Shown here one piece after another: positions 1 to 12,616 of a stretch of 64,000 nt of DNA. Origin of the DNA: Anaeramoeba flamelloides (lineage: Eukaryota; Metamonada; Anaeramoebidae); assembly GCA_027625915.1 (NCBI GenBank), contig JANTQA010000023.1, positions 2,604,001 to 2,668,000 of the forward strand, read 5' to 3'. The notes under the pieces were generated by a model. The model saw only the letters and a program-made list of their open reading frames with translations. It searched no databases and was not told the DNA's origin. The position numbers were made by a program, and so were the translations under genes. The first letter of the stretch is position 1. Each line of letters begins with the position of its first letter.

Positions 1-3000
1 TCTTGAACAGATTTCTCTAAATTATTTGATAACTGTGAATTTTTCGTTTCATCAATACTTTGATTAAAATCATTTAATTTTGATAATTCTTCTTCATTTA
101 AATCTATTCCACTTCCTTTATTCAAAAGATTTATTTGATTGATTTCGTTTAAAACTTTATTTTTGATTTGCTTTTCTTGGTCTCCAATGGGGAGGCTCTT
201 AAGATATGTAAGAGGATTGTTTTTATGATGGATTGATAACCTTTTTTCTCTATCCTTTACTTTGTTTTCTAATTGTTTTAATACATTTTTTCTATTGCCC
301 TTTTCCCTTTCCTTTTCTAATTTTTCTTTTAATATTCTTTCTTCTTCAAGTTTTTTTTTGAGTAGTCTTTGTCTTTTTTCCTCTTCTTTTCTAATTCTTT
401 CCTCTTCCAATCTAATTTTTTCTTCTTTAATTATTATCCTTTCCTTTTTAATAACTCTTGGTAATTTTTTTAAATGGTGCCGTGCTTCTCTTACTATCCC
501 TTCGCGAATAAATTGTTCGGCACCCAAATTTGGGAAACTATTGAGTAATAAGGAACCAATTTTTAAGCCAATACCAAATAATGTTAAATCTTCTTTATTG
601 ATCATTATTAAATTTGCGATTAACGACACAAGATTATTTTTTTTAATATGTTCAATAAGCATTTCCTTTTTTGAAAAATAAAATAATTGGAAAATTAAAA
701 AAATTGATTTATATTTGATTCCACTATGAACAGTTTCAGTTGAAAGAATTATTAAAATTTCTAATAATTCTGATATAAATTTTTTCATATAAACTTGATT
801 TTCCTTCCAAAATTCAATACGATTTATCCTATCTAATTCTTTTGGCGTTAATTCATTTTCCTTTTCCCCTTTTTTCTCATCTTCTTTTACTTGTGCCTTT
901 TCCTTTTCCTTTTCCTTTTCATTTTCATTTTTATTTTTATTTTTATTTTTATTTTCCTTTTCCTTTTCCTTTTCCTCTCCCTCTTGCTTTTCCTCTTCAT
1001 TTTTTTGATTTTTGTTTACATTTTCCTTTTCTTTCTTTTTGGGAAGAATCTCTTCTGGATTATAATCAAATTCGATTGGAATTTTTCTAGTTTTTTGAGA
1101 ATGAGATTGGTTGCTTAAAATACTCCTAGGTAACACAGAGAATGGCACTGTTGGAAGCAAAGCATATGTAAAATCTAAAATTCCGCAAATTTGTTTTTCA
1201 TTTCTCGAAAAGGATTGAGTTTTTGAACTAAAATTGGAATTATTTTGATTAGAAGAATTATTTTTTTTGTTTTCTTCTGTATTAGTATTTATTAGATTCA
1301 TTCTGATAATATCAATGACTCCCCCAGATAATAACATCTTACAAGCTTCAATATTCTCATTGCAGAAAAATGTGAGAAATCTTACTAAACTTTCAAATAC
1401 AGAAGATTTGATTTGATTAGATTTTTCTGAAATTAATTTTAAAAAATTTCTTAAGAGTGAATTTGATAAAAACGATTTAACTTTTCCTCTTTTAATCAAA
1501 AATTGCCCAATATGAATAATACTAATACAAATTGAATTTAACACTATTTAATAGGAATAATATTTAATAACAAATAAAAAAAGTTAATGATAAAAAATGA
1601 AAAGTATGAGATTTGGATTCATCAAGAAATATTTATATTTATATTTATTTGAAAAGTAAAAATGTAAAAAACTTTAGAATAAAATACGTTTTTTAAAAAA
1701 AAATTAACGAATTATAAATGAGTAAATTTCCCTACCAACAATTTTAATCAAAATCTTTTCTTGAACAAATAATCACGGAAATTATAATTTTTAAACTTGA
1801 AAAACAATAATTTTGAGCTTATTTATTCAACACAAGAAGTTTGTGAAAAAAAATGAAATTTTATTTTCAAGAAGCAAAATGATTTTGTTAATAAGTGAAT
1901 ATTTAATAATAAAATATTTTTTTTTTAAATAATAAAATATATTATTATGTTTTCAGAACTGAAAAATCGTTTTATTAATTTCCTCTTTCTCAAAAATTAA
2001 AAGAATAAAAAAAAATTATTTGGGTCATTTTTGTATGAATTGATAAGGATCATAAAAACTTGAAATAATTGTTTGATCTAAAAGATCAGTCTTCAAATTC
2101 CCACGAAAAAATAAATCCACCTCAAAATAAAAAACACTAAAATAGTTTTTTTTAAAATTTTGTAATAGAGAATAATTTAGCTTGTAATTTGAGATATCTT
2201 TGATCATTAAATGATAATAGTAGGTTAGTTAATCCAAAAAATATATTTTTTCTCAAATATCTTAAGGATTATAAAGAATATGAAGAAAATGTTTTTGTGT
2301 ATTGCATATAAACGATAAGAATAGCACGATCCATGTAAATAATTTCAATATTTTTTTAAACTTTCAACTTGAAAGTTCTGATCCTTTTAAGATTGCATTC
2401 TCTGATATTATTTCAAATTTTTTCAAATTTCAAAAACTTTATAAAATTTTTTTAAAGATAAAAAAGGGTAAAAAAAAAAAAAAGATAACATTTGGGATTT
2501 AATTGGAATTTTAGAAAGTTATCCAAAAGATAAATATTTGTTAAATTTCAAAAACCTGAAACTCTTTTTATGAAAACAAAAAAGACAAAAAGTGTTTTGA
2601 ATGCAGTTTTTCAAACTTTTAATTGTAAAAACTTTTAAATTGAAATTAGTGAATTTTGATTTTTTAATTACATTTAAAATGTGAAATAAACTCAAAAAAA
2701 AAAAAGTGTTGAGAATTAAAAAAAATGACACCAATTTTTGTTATATTCTTGTTGTGTAGTTATTGAAAAGCCAACTCTTTGATCAAAAAGTCAAAGATTT
2801 TTTTCTACAAATTTACAAACAAAAAAACATAATTATTATTTGCGTTAATCCAAATCAAATTTTTTTTTTTGATTTAAAATTTTCTCTCTGATTTAAAAAA
2901 TAAAGCATTTCCATAAAAAAATCAAAATTATGAGAGAAAAGTTGATTTCAAAAATAAGTTTTGTAAGTATGGTGTAGATTTTCAGATGTTGAATTTTCAA

Positions 3001-4684
3001 CAAAATAAAAAGTGAAATGGAAATTTTTTGTAAATCAAAATTTTAAAAAATCGGATAAATTGAGTTACTTTTGAATTTTAAAATCTCTAAAAGTTATTAT
3101 AAAAACAAAATCCCGAAACACTAATTAAACAAAAATAAACAAATTGGATTTACCTAAAAAAGTAAAAACTATGCCGATTTCAAAAGATCAATTTGAAAGT
3201 GTTAAAAAAGTAAATTTTTTTTTTTTTTGGGTTTTGAACGAGTTTTCTTTGGGATCACAAGGCAAACCAAAAATAAAATAAATATTGCTATTGGGAAAAA
3301 AAGTAAAAAGGGAAAAAAAAGTTCAATACGATTTTTAATTGGGAACCTTAATAGAACATGAAAATGAAAAAGTAAGATCCTTTAATAAACGAAAAAATAA
3401 ATGATTAAAGAGAAAATGGAGGATTCAACACAATAGCAGTTTTTTTAATCCTATCATTTGGTGTGGAGTTTTTATTTGATTGATTGATCATTAAAAATTT
3501 GTTAAAAAAATTAGACTATATTTTGAGATCTACAAAACCTCATCGGGTTTCGATAATCAAGGAGACTTAAATTGTTTTTGTTGATTTGATTGAAAATAAT
3601 ATAATGGATTATTCTTTCAAGTTAATTGGCTTCTTCTTTTATTTGATTTGACTTTTTGTTTTCAGGTTATATTAATGTTCCCAATTAACAATCGTGTTGG
3701 GCTTTTTTTCCCAAACGTTTATATAACGTTGAACATTTTTTCCTAATTGTGTATAATGCTTAAAACTGCTTGTGGTGTAATTTGAAACAACCATTTTCTT
3801 AAGAGAAAAAAAAACAAAGAGATATTTATAAATAATAAATAGGATTTGATCTAGCTCTTGAAGATCATGCTTGTATATAAAAATTTTTGGGGCTGAGGAA
3901 TAAATTGGGAAAAAATAAATTAGCCAGTAATCGAGAAATAATTGAAAATTGGTTTAAAAAAAAAGGTACAAATAATTGAATAAAGTTTTTCCTTTGTTGA
4001 AACTGTTGTAAATAGGAATGGCAATACTGCAAAAAAAAAATTAAAAAAAATATAAAAAAAAAAAAAAAAAAACTAAAAAAAAAAAAAAAAATTAAAAAAA
4101 AAAAAAAAAACAATGATCTTATGAGAAAACAAACCTTGTGTGTCATAACTATTTTCAAGCGCACTTGAAAGAAGAGGAACACCTTCTTCGATTAAATCAA
4201 TATATTTGTCAGACAAATAGGATGTCATATTTGAAACTGCACGAGCCAATTTTCTTTGAGTGGTGGTATCAAAAAAACTGAGAAAGGTTAGGCAAGCAAC
4301 AATCCCGCCATTGGCTAGCACTTGAGAACTTGAATTGTGGGTAAGCTTTTCAATTACAGAAGCAACGTCTTGTGCAACGTCGATGTATGTGATTTCAAGC
4401 AAGTTCGGGATCAAGACATTAATTGTTAAATTACAGATCTCACGAGAGCTGTTGGGGAACAAATCCAAAATATTTGTAAGACAACGATAACAATACTGAA
4501 GTATATTGACATTATACCCACCAATTAACAAATTTTGAATTGCCTTTGTAAAATCATTGACAGGAATTCTTGATAAATTCTTTTCTGGTGTCATTAATAA
4601 TTTCATGGTTAATTCATCCAAGCTAATAAAGATAATCGAAGGATCACCAGATTTTAGATTCGTAAGAATTGTTTTAAAGTCCAT
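1..4684 (-). CDS. TRIP12/UPL3/UFD4-like HECT E3 ubiquitin ligase, N-terminal ARM-repeat part (3' end beyond window)
   Basis: Two exons are visible: 4135-4684 (starts at the ATG at 4684, residues 1-183) and 1-1543, joined by a GT-AG intron in phase 1 (CAA-G / TG-TTA restores an open frame). Exon 1 reads as ARM repeats close to human TRIP12 and plant UPL3: segments such as IPVNDFTKAIQNLL, CYRCLTNILDLFPNSS, YIDVAQDVASVIEKLTHNSS and VACLTFLSFFDTTTQRK align in order with the TRIP12 armadillo core. The exon join continues the alignment (SICISIIHIG, then LRNFLKLISEKS). Later ILDFTYALLPTVP and FIREGIVREARHHLKKLP match the distal ARM part. A K/E/N-rich insert (about 850-1040) and an acidic/basic coiled-coil-like stretch (about 240-460) follow. 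TRIP12/Ufd4 ligases polyubiquitinate N-degron and ubiquitin-fusion substrates; the catalytic HECT domain would lie past position 1 and is not seen. Assignment is by residue pattern from memory, not by search. Confidence 0.85.
1544..4134 (-). other. 2.6-kb intron of the TRIP12-like gene
   Basis: Donor AAG|GTTTGT at 4134 and acceptor AATAG|TG ending at 1544. It holds homopolymer A/T tracts (about 4030-4110) and a 420-bp inverted-repeat element (about 3293-3714). Short open frames inside (2025-2207, 2302-2502, 2519-2734) show no recognisable protein. Confidence 0.8.
3293..3714. mobile_element. TIR element family 'GGGAAAAAAAG', copy A
   Basis: Left end GGGAAAAAAAGTAAAAAGGG... and right end (reverse complement GGGAAAAAAAGCCCAACACG) form diverged inverted repeats that extend over about 90 bp, including AATTGGGAACCTTAATAGAA on the left. 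A reverse-orientation copy is at 10687-11151 and a third at about 18433-19028. No coding capacity; a non-autonomous DNA element is inferred. Confidence 0.7.
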
Positions 4685-5149
4685 AATTTCGAGATTAAGA
4701 TTTCTTTAAAACAATTAAGTGATCTGTATTTGTTTTGATGGTTTTTTGAAAAAAAAGAAAAAAGAAAAAATAAAAAAAATGATTCATCTTGGGAGTTTCA
4801 TACAGCAAAAAGTCTCTTTACTTTTGTCCATGTGTTTCTCCTTTAAAAGTGTTTCAATATGATAAAATAATCAAAACCTTTTTAAATCCAGAGAGATTTT
4901 TTTTTTTTGTGTTTGTTTTACAATTTAGAATTTTTTGTTGAGTAAACGTTTGGTTTTTAACTTTTCTAATTGGTAGAAATTCTGAAAAGTAGTCAATATA
5001 AACGATTTCCAAATTATTTTTTTTACTCAATTTTTTCTTTTCTGGAATTAAAAGTTCTCGTCTTCTTAACAAAATAATACTTGTTCCAATTAATAACTTG
5101 TGATTTTTTCTTTTCCTTCCAAACATCTCACTCGGTTTCCAATTGTAAG

Positions 5150-5225
5150 CCTAAGGCCAAACCAATTTGGTTTGTAAAACCCAGTGAATTTAATGTAAAT
5201 TTTAAATTATGAATTGTTTTTGTTG
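5150..5225. repeat. dispersed 'CCTAAG..CAAT' motif, copy 1
   Basis: The block CCTAAGGCCAAACCAATTTG followed by AATTTAATGTAAATTTTAAA and TTATGAATTG recurs in diverged form at about 19148-19225 and 51425-51495. Two of the three copies lie a few hundred bases upstream of genes on the minus strand (TRIP12-like, TRAPPC10), so it could be either a repeat remnant or a shared upstream element. Confidence 0.4.
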
Positions 5226-5627
5226 ATTATTTTTTCTTAATTTTCTAAGAGAACTAAGCGAAATTTAATTGAGGTTTTTTGATAAAATAAATTTTTTCAG
5301 AAATTAGTTTCCAATTATTCGTAATAAAATTATGAAAGTTGATCTTTCTTTATTAAAAGTTCCTATTTAAAAGTTAGGACTTGAAGAAAACAATAGCATC
5401 TTTTAGTAAACTTTATTTATTCTTATTTATTTGATCTTTTAATATATAAGTATCTAGACAAAACGAGCCTCAGTTTTAACACCATGGATTATTTTATCAA
5501 GGGATTTTTTTTTGTAATAAATCTAATTTCACAAAGAACTGTTATTAAAGATCATAGTCTTTTCAACATATTGTTTTTGAATTATTTACTTTTCTGGGTC
5601 TTGATTTTTTAAATTAACCAATAAAGT

Positions 5628-5846
5628 TTATGGAACGAGTTTTACAAATAACATGATAACACCGATAATAACAAAGTATTGTACTAATTGTAAATAAGCT
5701 AATCGTTGATCCAATGAAATTATTCGTAGATTGTAATCTTTCTTTATATTATTTTCCTTTATAGACAACAATTTTCTTTTTGTTACAATTAAATCAATCA
5801 TTGTTTTCATAATAATTAAACAGTTTTTAAAAATATAATTGTTCAC
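5628..5846 (-). CDS. doubtful small ORF, charged segment plus C-terminal hydrophobic helix
   Basis: 72 codons. The product has a K/E/N-rich middle and a hydrophobic C-terminus (YFVIIGVIMLFVKLVP), as a tail-anchored protein would. I recognise no family. It lies immediately beside a long microsatellite, has no supporting intron or homology evidence, and may be chance. Confidence 0.12.
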   Translation of the reverse strand: MNNYIFKNCLIIMKTMIDLIVTKRKLLSIKENNIKKDYNLRIISLDQRLAYLQLVQYFVIIGVIMLFVKLVP

Positions 5847-5864
5847 TGCAACTATAGTGTCTCA

Positions 5865-5998
<134 letters not shown>

Positions 5999-6113
5999 CT
6001 TACAGCAATAATTTTAATGATTTTCTACTAATTTTTGAGGAAAAAAAAAAAAGAAATTGTAAAAAACGAATAATTTGAATATTGTTTATTTTAAAAATAA
6101 ATATTTTTGAAAT

Positions 6114-6116
<3 letters not shown>

Positions 6117-6147
<31 letters not shown>
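6117..6147. repeat. (TA)n microsatellite
   Basis: Pure TA dinucleotide run. Confidence 0.95.
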
Positions 6148-6148
<1 letters not shown>

Positions 6149-6732
6149 CTTTGTTTCATTCAACGATCCCAACATTTTTTTTAAATAGCAATTATTTTTT
6201 ATATTTTGACTTTGTGGAACAAATAAGAAAAAAGAATAATACACACCAAAGAATAGTTCATACGTGTCTGAAATAAAATAAAAAAATCAATAGATTTTCT
6301 TAAAAATAGAAAAACCCAAATTCTTAGGGCATTCATTGAGAAAAACAACAATGTTCCTTTTGTTCTTCAATCGAAAATCAAATAAAATTCCAATAGAAAT
6401 CAAAATTATTTCTCACAATCATTCTTATTATTTTAGTAACAATAAAATAACACATTTTTTACAAAGTGACTATTGATCTCCTAAAAAAAAAATTACAAAT
6501 GAATTACGTTAAAAAAAAAAATTGAAAAACAAAAGGTAAAAAAAGGGAAAAAATGATTACAATTTTGAACTTTTTACAATATATTTTTTTTTTCTGATAT
6601 CGGTTCAAAAACTTTATAAATATGCAACTGAATCCACACTATGGGCACCCGGTGACTGGAAAATTCTTTGGATATATGTAGAAATAGTTGAACCATTTAG
6701 ACAGGAAATAAAAAGAATTTTGTATTTTACAA

Positions 6733-6735
<3 letters not shown>

Positions 6736-6807
<72 letters not shown>
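6736..6807. repeat. (TA)n microsatellite
   Basis: Pure TA run of about 36 units. Confidence 0.95.
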
Positions 6808-6809
<2 letters not shown>

Positions 6810-7129
6810 TAATAGGAACCAACAGCTTTGTAGAAGTCAAAAAAATAATATTTATTTTTATTTTTTTTCAACTATTAACCAAAAAAATCGAGTTTGAAAA
6901 TATATATTATAATAATCTATATTTCAAAGAGTTTAAATATATAATTGTTTAGGGGAAAAATAAACCAAATTTGTGTTTTTTATCTTAAATATCAAAATAA
7001 ATTCTTTTATTAGATATAGCTTCCCCTGGTTACTGGGAAAGAAAAATATTTTTCAAAATAAAAAAATTATTATTTTTGTATGTGATTGTACTATTAACAA
7101 AAAAAATAAATAAGTAATCAAAAAAGATA

Positions 7130-7325
7130 CCGTCAGTTTCACTTTTAAGGCACAAACTTTCAAGGAAATTTAAGGCACAAAAAAATCTCAAATTAAGGAA
7201 CAAAATTTCGAATTTTTTTTTTTACAATTTATTTTACTAGAATCTGAATTTTGTGCTTTAATTTGAGATTTTTTTTGTACCTTAAATTTCGTTGATAGTT
7301 TGTGCCTTAAAAGTGAAACTGACTG
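7130..7325. mobile_element. Tc1/mariner-like MITE, copy 1
   Basis: A 196-bp near-palindrome: left arm GTCAGTTTCACTTTTAAGGC, right arm GCCTTAAAAGTGAAACTGAC, flanked by TA on both sides with a CAG...CTG edge (one base changed on the left). The arms continue inward through AAATTTAAGGCACAAAAAAA. Other copies: 17236-17432 (decayed), 18096-18293 and 18566-18762. The TA target duplication and CAGT ends are typical of Tc1/mariner derivatives. Confidence 0.85.
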
Positions 7326-9283
7326 TATTGAAATTAATTTATTTATAATATTTACTGAAAAAAACTAGGTATTTCCTCAAAATGAAGTAAATAAAAAAAA
7401 AAAATTTTTATCAAAAAAAAAAAATAATAATAATAAAGTAGTAAAATTTTAACATATTAAATTCATAAATAGGAAAAAAAATCTTATATAACTTGAAAAA
7501 TAAATAAATAATTAAAATTTTTTTTATTAGTTCAAATATTTTCCGATTTGGGAATCAAAAGTATTATTTTTACATCAAAGTATATTACTTCATCATTTTT
7601 TTACGAAATAAATCTTATTAGATAAAACATTAATCACATTTTCCCTCCGATCACACGCCAATATTTTATCTTTAATTAAAAGTGTATATGTATCAAAAAC
7701 ACCACTATTTGACTCATGGTATATCTTCATTTTATAGTTTATTTTTTTCCATTTTTGACTTTATTGACAATATAATATAAAAAAGTATTAAAAAAAAACC
7801 TAAAAAATAGAAAAATAAAAAAATTTCTACTTCCAAAAATAAAAAAGAATTTTTTTTTTTTATTTATTTTTTTTTTTTTTTGATACATTTTTAATCGATT
7901 TTTTTTTTTTTCCTTTGATAGAATTATTTATAAATAATAATAAAAAAATAAAAGTCAGTAATTGATAATGAAATTATCTATTTTTTAAATTTTCTTTTTT
8001 ATTGATTTTTTTGAATGATGTCTTTTTTGTTTTCGATTAACTTGAATTTTATTATGGCAATATGTATAGTGAAAATTTCGATTCATAATTTATTTTAATC
8101 TAGATTATGTATTTAGTAGAATATTCACCTAAACCGAATAAAAGTCAATAGTATCAGAGAAAAACAAACAAGCAATTTTATATTTTCTAAATAATTTTTG
8201 AGAAAAGTTCAGAATTTTTGATAAAAAAAAAAATAATATATTGAAAATTCCATAAAAATAGTTTTTTCACTAAGGACAGTATAGATTAATTGAATTACTA
8301 GATTTTTTTTTTTTTTTTGTTTTGTAGATATGGAAAACTTTCTATTCCATGTCTCGAAAAAAAAAAGTAAATTTTTAGAAAATTGATAAAAAATAAAAGT
8401 AATATTTCCCAATTAGTTTTTTGTTATTAAAATCAAAAAGAAAAAGAAAAAAGAGTTTTAATTACTCTAATGGTTGACTTTGTCTTTAAATCAAATTTCA
8501 AAAACAATATCATAATTTTATATTATCAAAGAGAATAATAAAGAAATGAGAGGGTTTCAAAAAATATAAATTAAATTAATATTTAATTTCAGAAAAACTT
8601 TTAGTAATCCACTTTTTCCACGACTATTGTAAAGTCTGGATTTAATGATGAATTTTAATATAAAGAAGAAAAAACCTTCAAATATTTAAAATTATGTAAA
8701 AACAGTAAAAGAAATTTCCAAATTATTAATTTCGAGAATTAGCCATTTTTTAACAAACACTAATATTCAAATAAAAGTTAAATAACGATCAGAAAAGAGC
8801 AAAAACAGTGCGTCTATCTACCACAAGACGATTTTTTTTCCAGTTTCAGGTCTTGTAAACCTTAATTTGAATCTGACAAAAAAGAAATGATTTTTTTTTA
8901 AATGATTATTATTTCTTTTACTTTTTTCTCCCTTAAAAATATTTAGCTTCAGAAAACTGTAAAACAAGGAAGGACACTGAAACATTCATTTTTCAGATTC
9001 TAAATTACAGAAATTGTACTGTAAATTTTGAAAATTAAGTTACGCTATTTTTATAGTCAATCTGACAAAGATCAATATTCTTACCACATTCAATTAAAAA
9101 AAATTGGTAACTCTTATTGTTTTTCGAAAATCAAAACTAAACTCCTGATACTGTGAGACACATTAAATAAGGGGCTATTTGTAATCTCTTTGTAAAACAA
9201 GGAAAACAACTGAATAAAAATAACTAAAAGCTCCAAATCATTTTTACTGTTTTAGTTTTGGATTATTTCTTTTTTCTTATTTC

Positions 9284-11174
9284 ATGATCTCTCAAAAGAA
9301 AATTATTTTTCTTGTTTTCTTCATCGTTTTAATGTAAACAATTTTTTGTTCTTTTTTTTTTACGAAATTCGAAAGGTCAATTTTAAACCGCAAAAAATTC
9401 AAAAACAAAAAAAAAACACAAAATTCTCTCAAAAAAAAGCGAAAATATCTCCTCTTTAGTTTGTGAAAATAACACTTATGTTAAAGAAGGGTCCGTGTGT
9501 AATGAAACGATGATCTGCTATGAACATTTGTGGTGTAACTCAAATACAGGGAAATGCGAAACGGATAATACAGGTGACAAGTGTTCAAAAGGAAACGAAT
9601 GCTATAGTGGCTTGTGTATTCATAGCAAGTGTTCTGGGATGAAAGACAATGGGGACAAGTGCACTACTCAAATTGAGTGTTTGAGTGGCCAATGTCATTC
9701 TGGGGTGTGTAAGGGATTAATGAGGGGCTTGCCATGCTATCCAAAATTGCAATATGGAAGGCAATGTGACAAAGGGCTATTTTGTAGCCCAATGGACAAA
9801 GCCTGCGTTCCTCAGCTGCAAGAGAAGGAAGATTGCTTTGCCCACCTTGACAAAACCTCTTATGACAAGAATATTATATGCTCTGGTGGCTTTGTCTGCG
9901 ATGTTAATGCAAACAGCACAAGTGGGAAGTGTACAAGATTATTTTCAATACCAAAAGATCACTCTTGTCAAAGATCAGATGTTTGTTTATTGGGCTTATC
10001 CTGCCAAAACGGGATTTGTACGGACAATTACCTCACCTGTGATTTAGAGAACAATTTAGATTGCCCATTAGATTCTTATTGTATGTGCGAACAGGGCAAG
10101 GAAACAGGAACTTGTCAACAAACAATTAATTACGATTGTAAATACGAAATGGACAAGTATGTCGATTGCCTTGATGAGAATTCTTGTAATTTGGAAACCA
10201 AATTAATTGAAGGCACTTGCTCTTATGAACAATGTTATCAACAATTATTGAATCTCGAGTGTTGTAAAAATAAAAATAACAATACCTCGACTCATTATGT
10301 ATTAAATGGAATGGAATGCTCGGAGTGTAATATGAATTTGACCTATGCAGGTTTGAATAGTCATTGCGATCCAGAGTTTGGTTTGTAAGTATTTTAATTT
10401 TATCCAATTTTTTTTAATTTTACAGTTGTTTGAAAAATGTTCTGACTCAAAGCTTTCAAAGTAGTACTTCAAAGTGACGAATTCGCCCGTTTTAAGCAGT
10501 TTGGATAACACTTTAGAAAACTTTTTAATCAGCACTTTTTTCAAACAGCTGTATTTGGGTTAAACTTTTTAATTCGAAATCAAGATTCAATGATCAGACC
10601 TCGCTTTTTTTTTTTTTTTTTATTTTTTTTGGGAACTCTTGAATAAGGTACCAATTTAGAAAATATTTTATATTTGATTTTTCCTTTTGGGAAAAAAGGT
10701 GAAACAGGAAAAAAAGTGAAAGGTGAAAAAAATCCCAACATAATTTTTAATTGACATTATTAATAGAACCTGAAAACGAAAAGTAAAATCAATTAAAAGA
10801 AGAAACTAATTAAATAGAAAGATTAATTCATTATATTATTTTCAATCAAATCAACAAAAACAAATTTGTGTATCCTTTTATTATTTAAACGCGATGAGGA
10901 GTTTTGTAGATCTCAAAATATCGTAAATTTTTTTCAAAAAATTTTTAATAATAGATCAACGAAAGAAAAACTCCATACCAAAAAATAGTATTTTGAAAAA
11001 CTGCTATTGTGTTGAGTCCTCCATTTTCTCTTTCATTCATTTATTTTTTTCGTTTATTAAAGGATCTTACTTTTTCATTTTCATGTTCTATTAAGGTTCC
11101 CAATTAAAAATCGCGTTTAACTTTTTTACCCGATTTTACTTTTTTTCCCAGAACAGTTATTAAAAAAAATGTTA

Positions 11175-11257
<83 letters not shown>

Positions 11258-12580
11258 CCAAATAAGTTATTTCCAAAAAAGAGTGGCAAATTTATTTTAA
11301 AATATCTTTATTAAACCCAATCCTCTTAAAACTTTTTACAAATCCAAAATTATTAATAATCATTTCTTGTTTCTTAATAATAATTTAATTCGTTTGTTCA
11401 TATGACATTAGATAAATAAAAGATATTACAATTTCTGATCTCAATTTTATGTGATTCTTTTTTAGGAGTGAAAAAAAATGATTATTTTTTTCTTTTTGAT
11501 CATGAAAAAAGCATTTTTCTAAGAGAGTTAATTTGAATAAAATTTCCAATGAAGAATTGGAAAATATAAAACCTATAAAGGTATTTTATTGTTTAAAAAA
11601 TCGTTTATGTTATTACCATATTACCAGTTTTTTTATTGAAATTGGCCGTACATTGCTTTCACCAGAAAAAGTGCTATTTTTTTTTTCATTTTTTGAGAAA
11701 TATTTTGATAAAAACAAATTTTGAAATAAATTCCAACAATAGGCGCAGATTTAATCATTATTAATATTCTACTTAATTTGATATTGCCAATTTACGAATG
11801 GATCCACTAACAAAGAGGATTTTTTATAAAATGTAAAAAAAAAAATATTCACTGTTTTGGAAATACCGTAGATCAAATTGTTGAAATATTGCCTAAAGTG
11901 TTTGATTTCAAAATTTCTCTAATTTTTAGACAATCGATTAAAAAAATTATAAAAAATAAAATTTTAAAAAATTTTATACTTAAATATTATAAAGGGGAAT
12001 GATGTAGTATTATCAAGGGGATCCATTATCACTAATTAAATTTGCATTTGTTAGTCATTTTTTAATTTTAAGAATAAATAAATTGGTTCAATATGTTCAA
12101 ATGTTTTCCGGTGATATGATAATAAATCTAAAATCAACAAGTTACAAAAAAAATAAAAAAAATCGATAAAATAATTAAAAACTTTGCGTTAAAAGTTGAT
12201 ATTAGTAAAACAATAATTACAAACAAATTGCAAAAAATTAAATACTTTGGAATAAATTTTGCAAATGTATCTCAATTCCATCTTCTTATCAAAATAATAT
12301 TAAAGCAAAAACCAAATTATGATGAAGAAATTTTCAATATATAGCTAATTGTTTCACTTTTTGTCTAATGGCAACAATTAAGAATGCTTATTTTATTTTC
12401 TTTTTCTTTTTTATGTATTTTTTTGAAAAAGATATTTGAAATTTAATCTTGGCAATGAAGCAAATTTATCAAATAAAGTTAATTTAATAATTATTAATTA
12501 TTTCACAAAACCTAAAAAAAAAATGGAAAATTTTACAAAAATAATGATCCTTATTTAAATAATTAATATAATATAATATT

Positions 12581-12616
<36 letters not shown>

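Noticed and set aside
842-1118. Plus-strand frames rich in Phe/Leu/Pro near the left edge
   Set aside because: They are antisense to the K/E/N-rich insert of the TRIP12-like gene; the complement aligns with a known family and these do not.
4854-5126. Minus-strand 90-codon frame upstream of the TRIP12-like gene
   Set aside because: K/R-rich with no domain, and it overlaps the dispersed CCTAAG region; more likely leader or intergenic sequence.
10383-10388. TAA after the 9440-10384 exon as the true end of a secreted protein
   Set aside because: The TAA lies in a perfect GTAAGT donor, and the next Cys-rich exon continues in matching phase 2; the same holds for TAA at 14389.
11104-11289. Poly-isoleucine frame on the minus strand
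   Set aside because: A translation of the (AAT)n microsatellite inside an intron.
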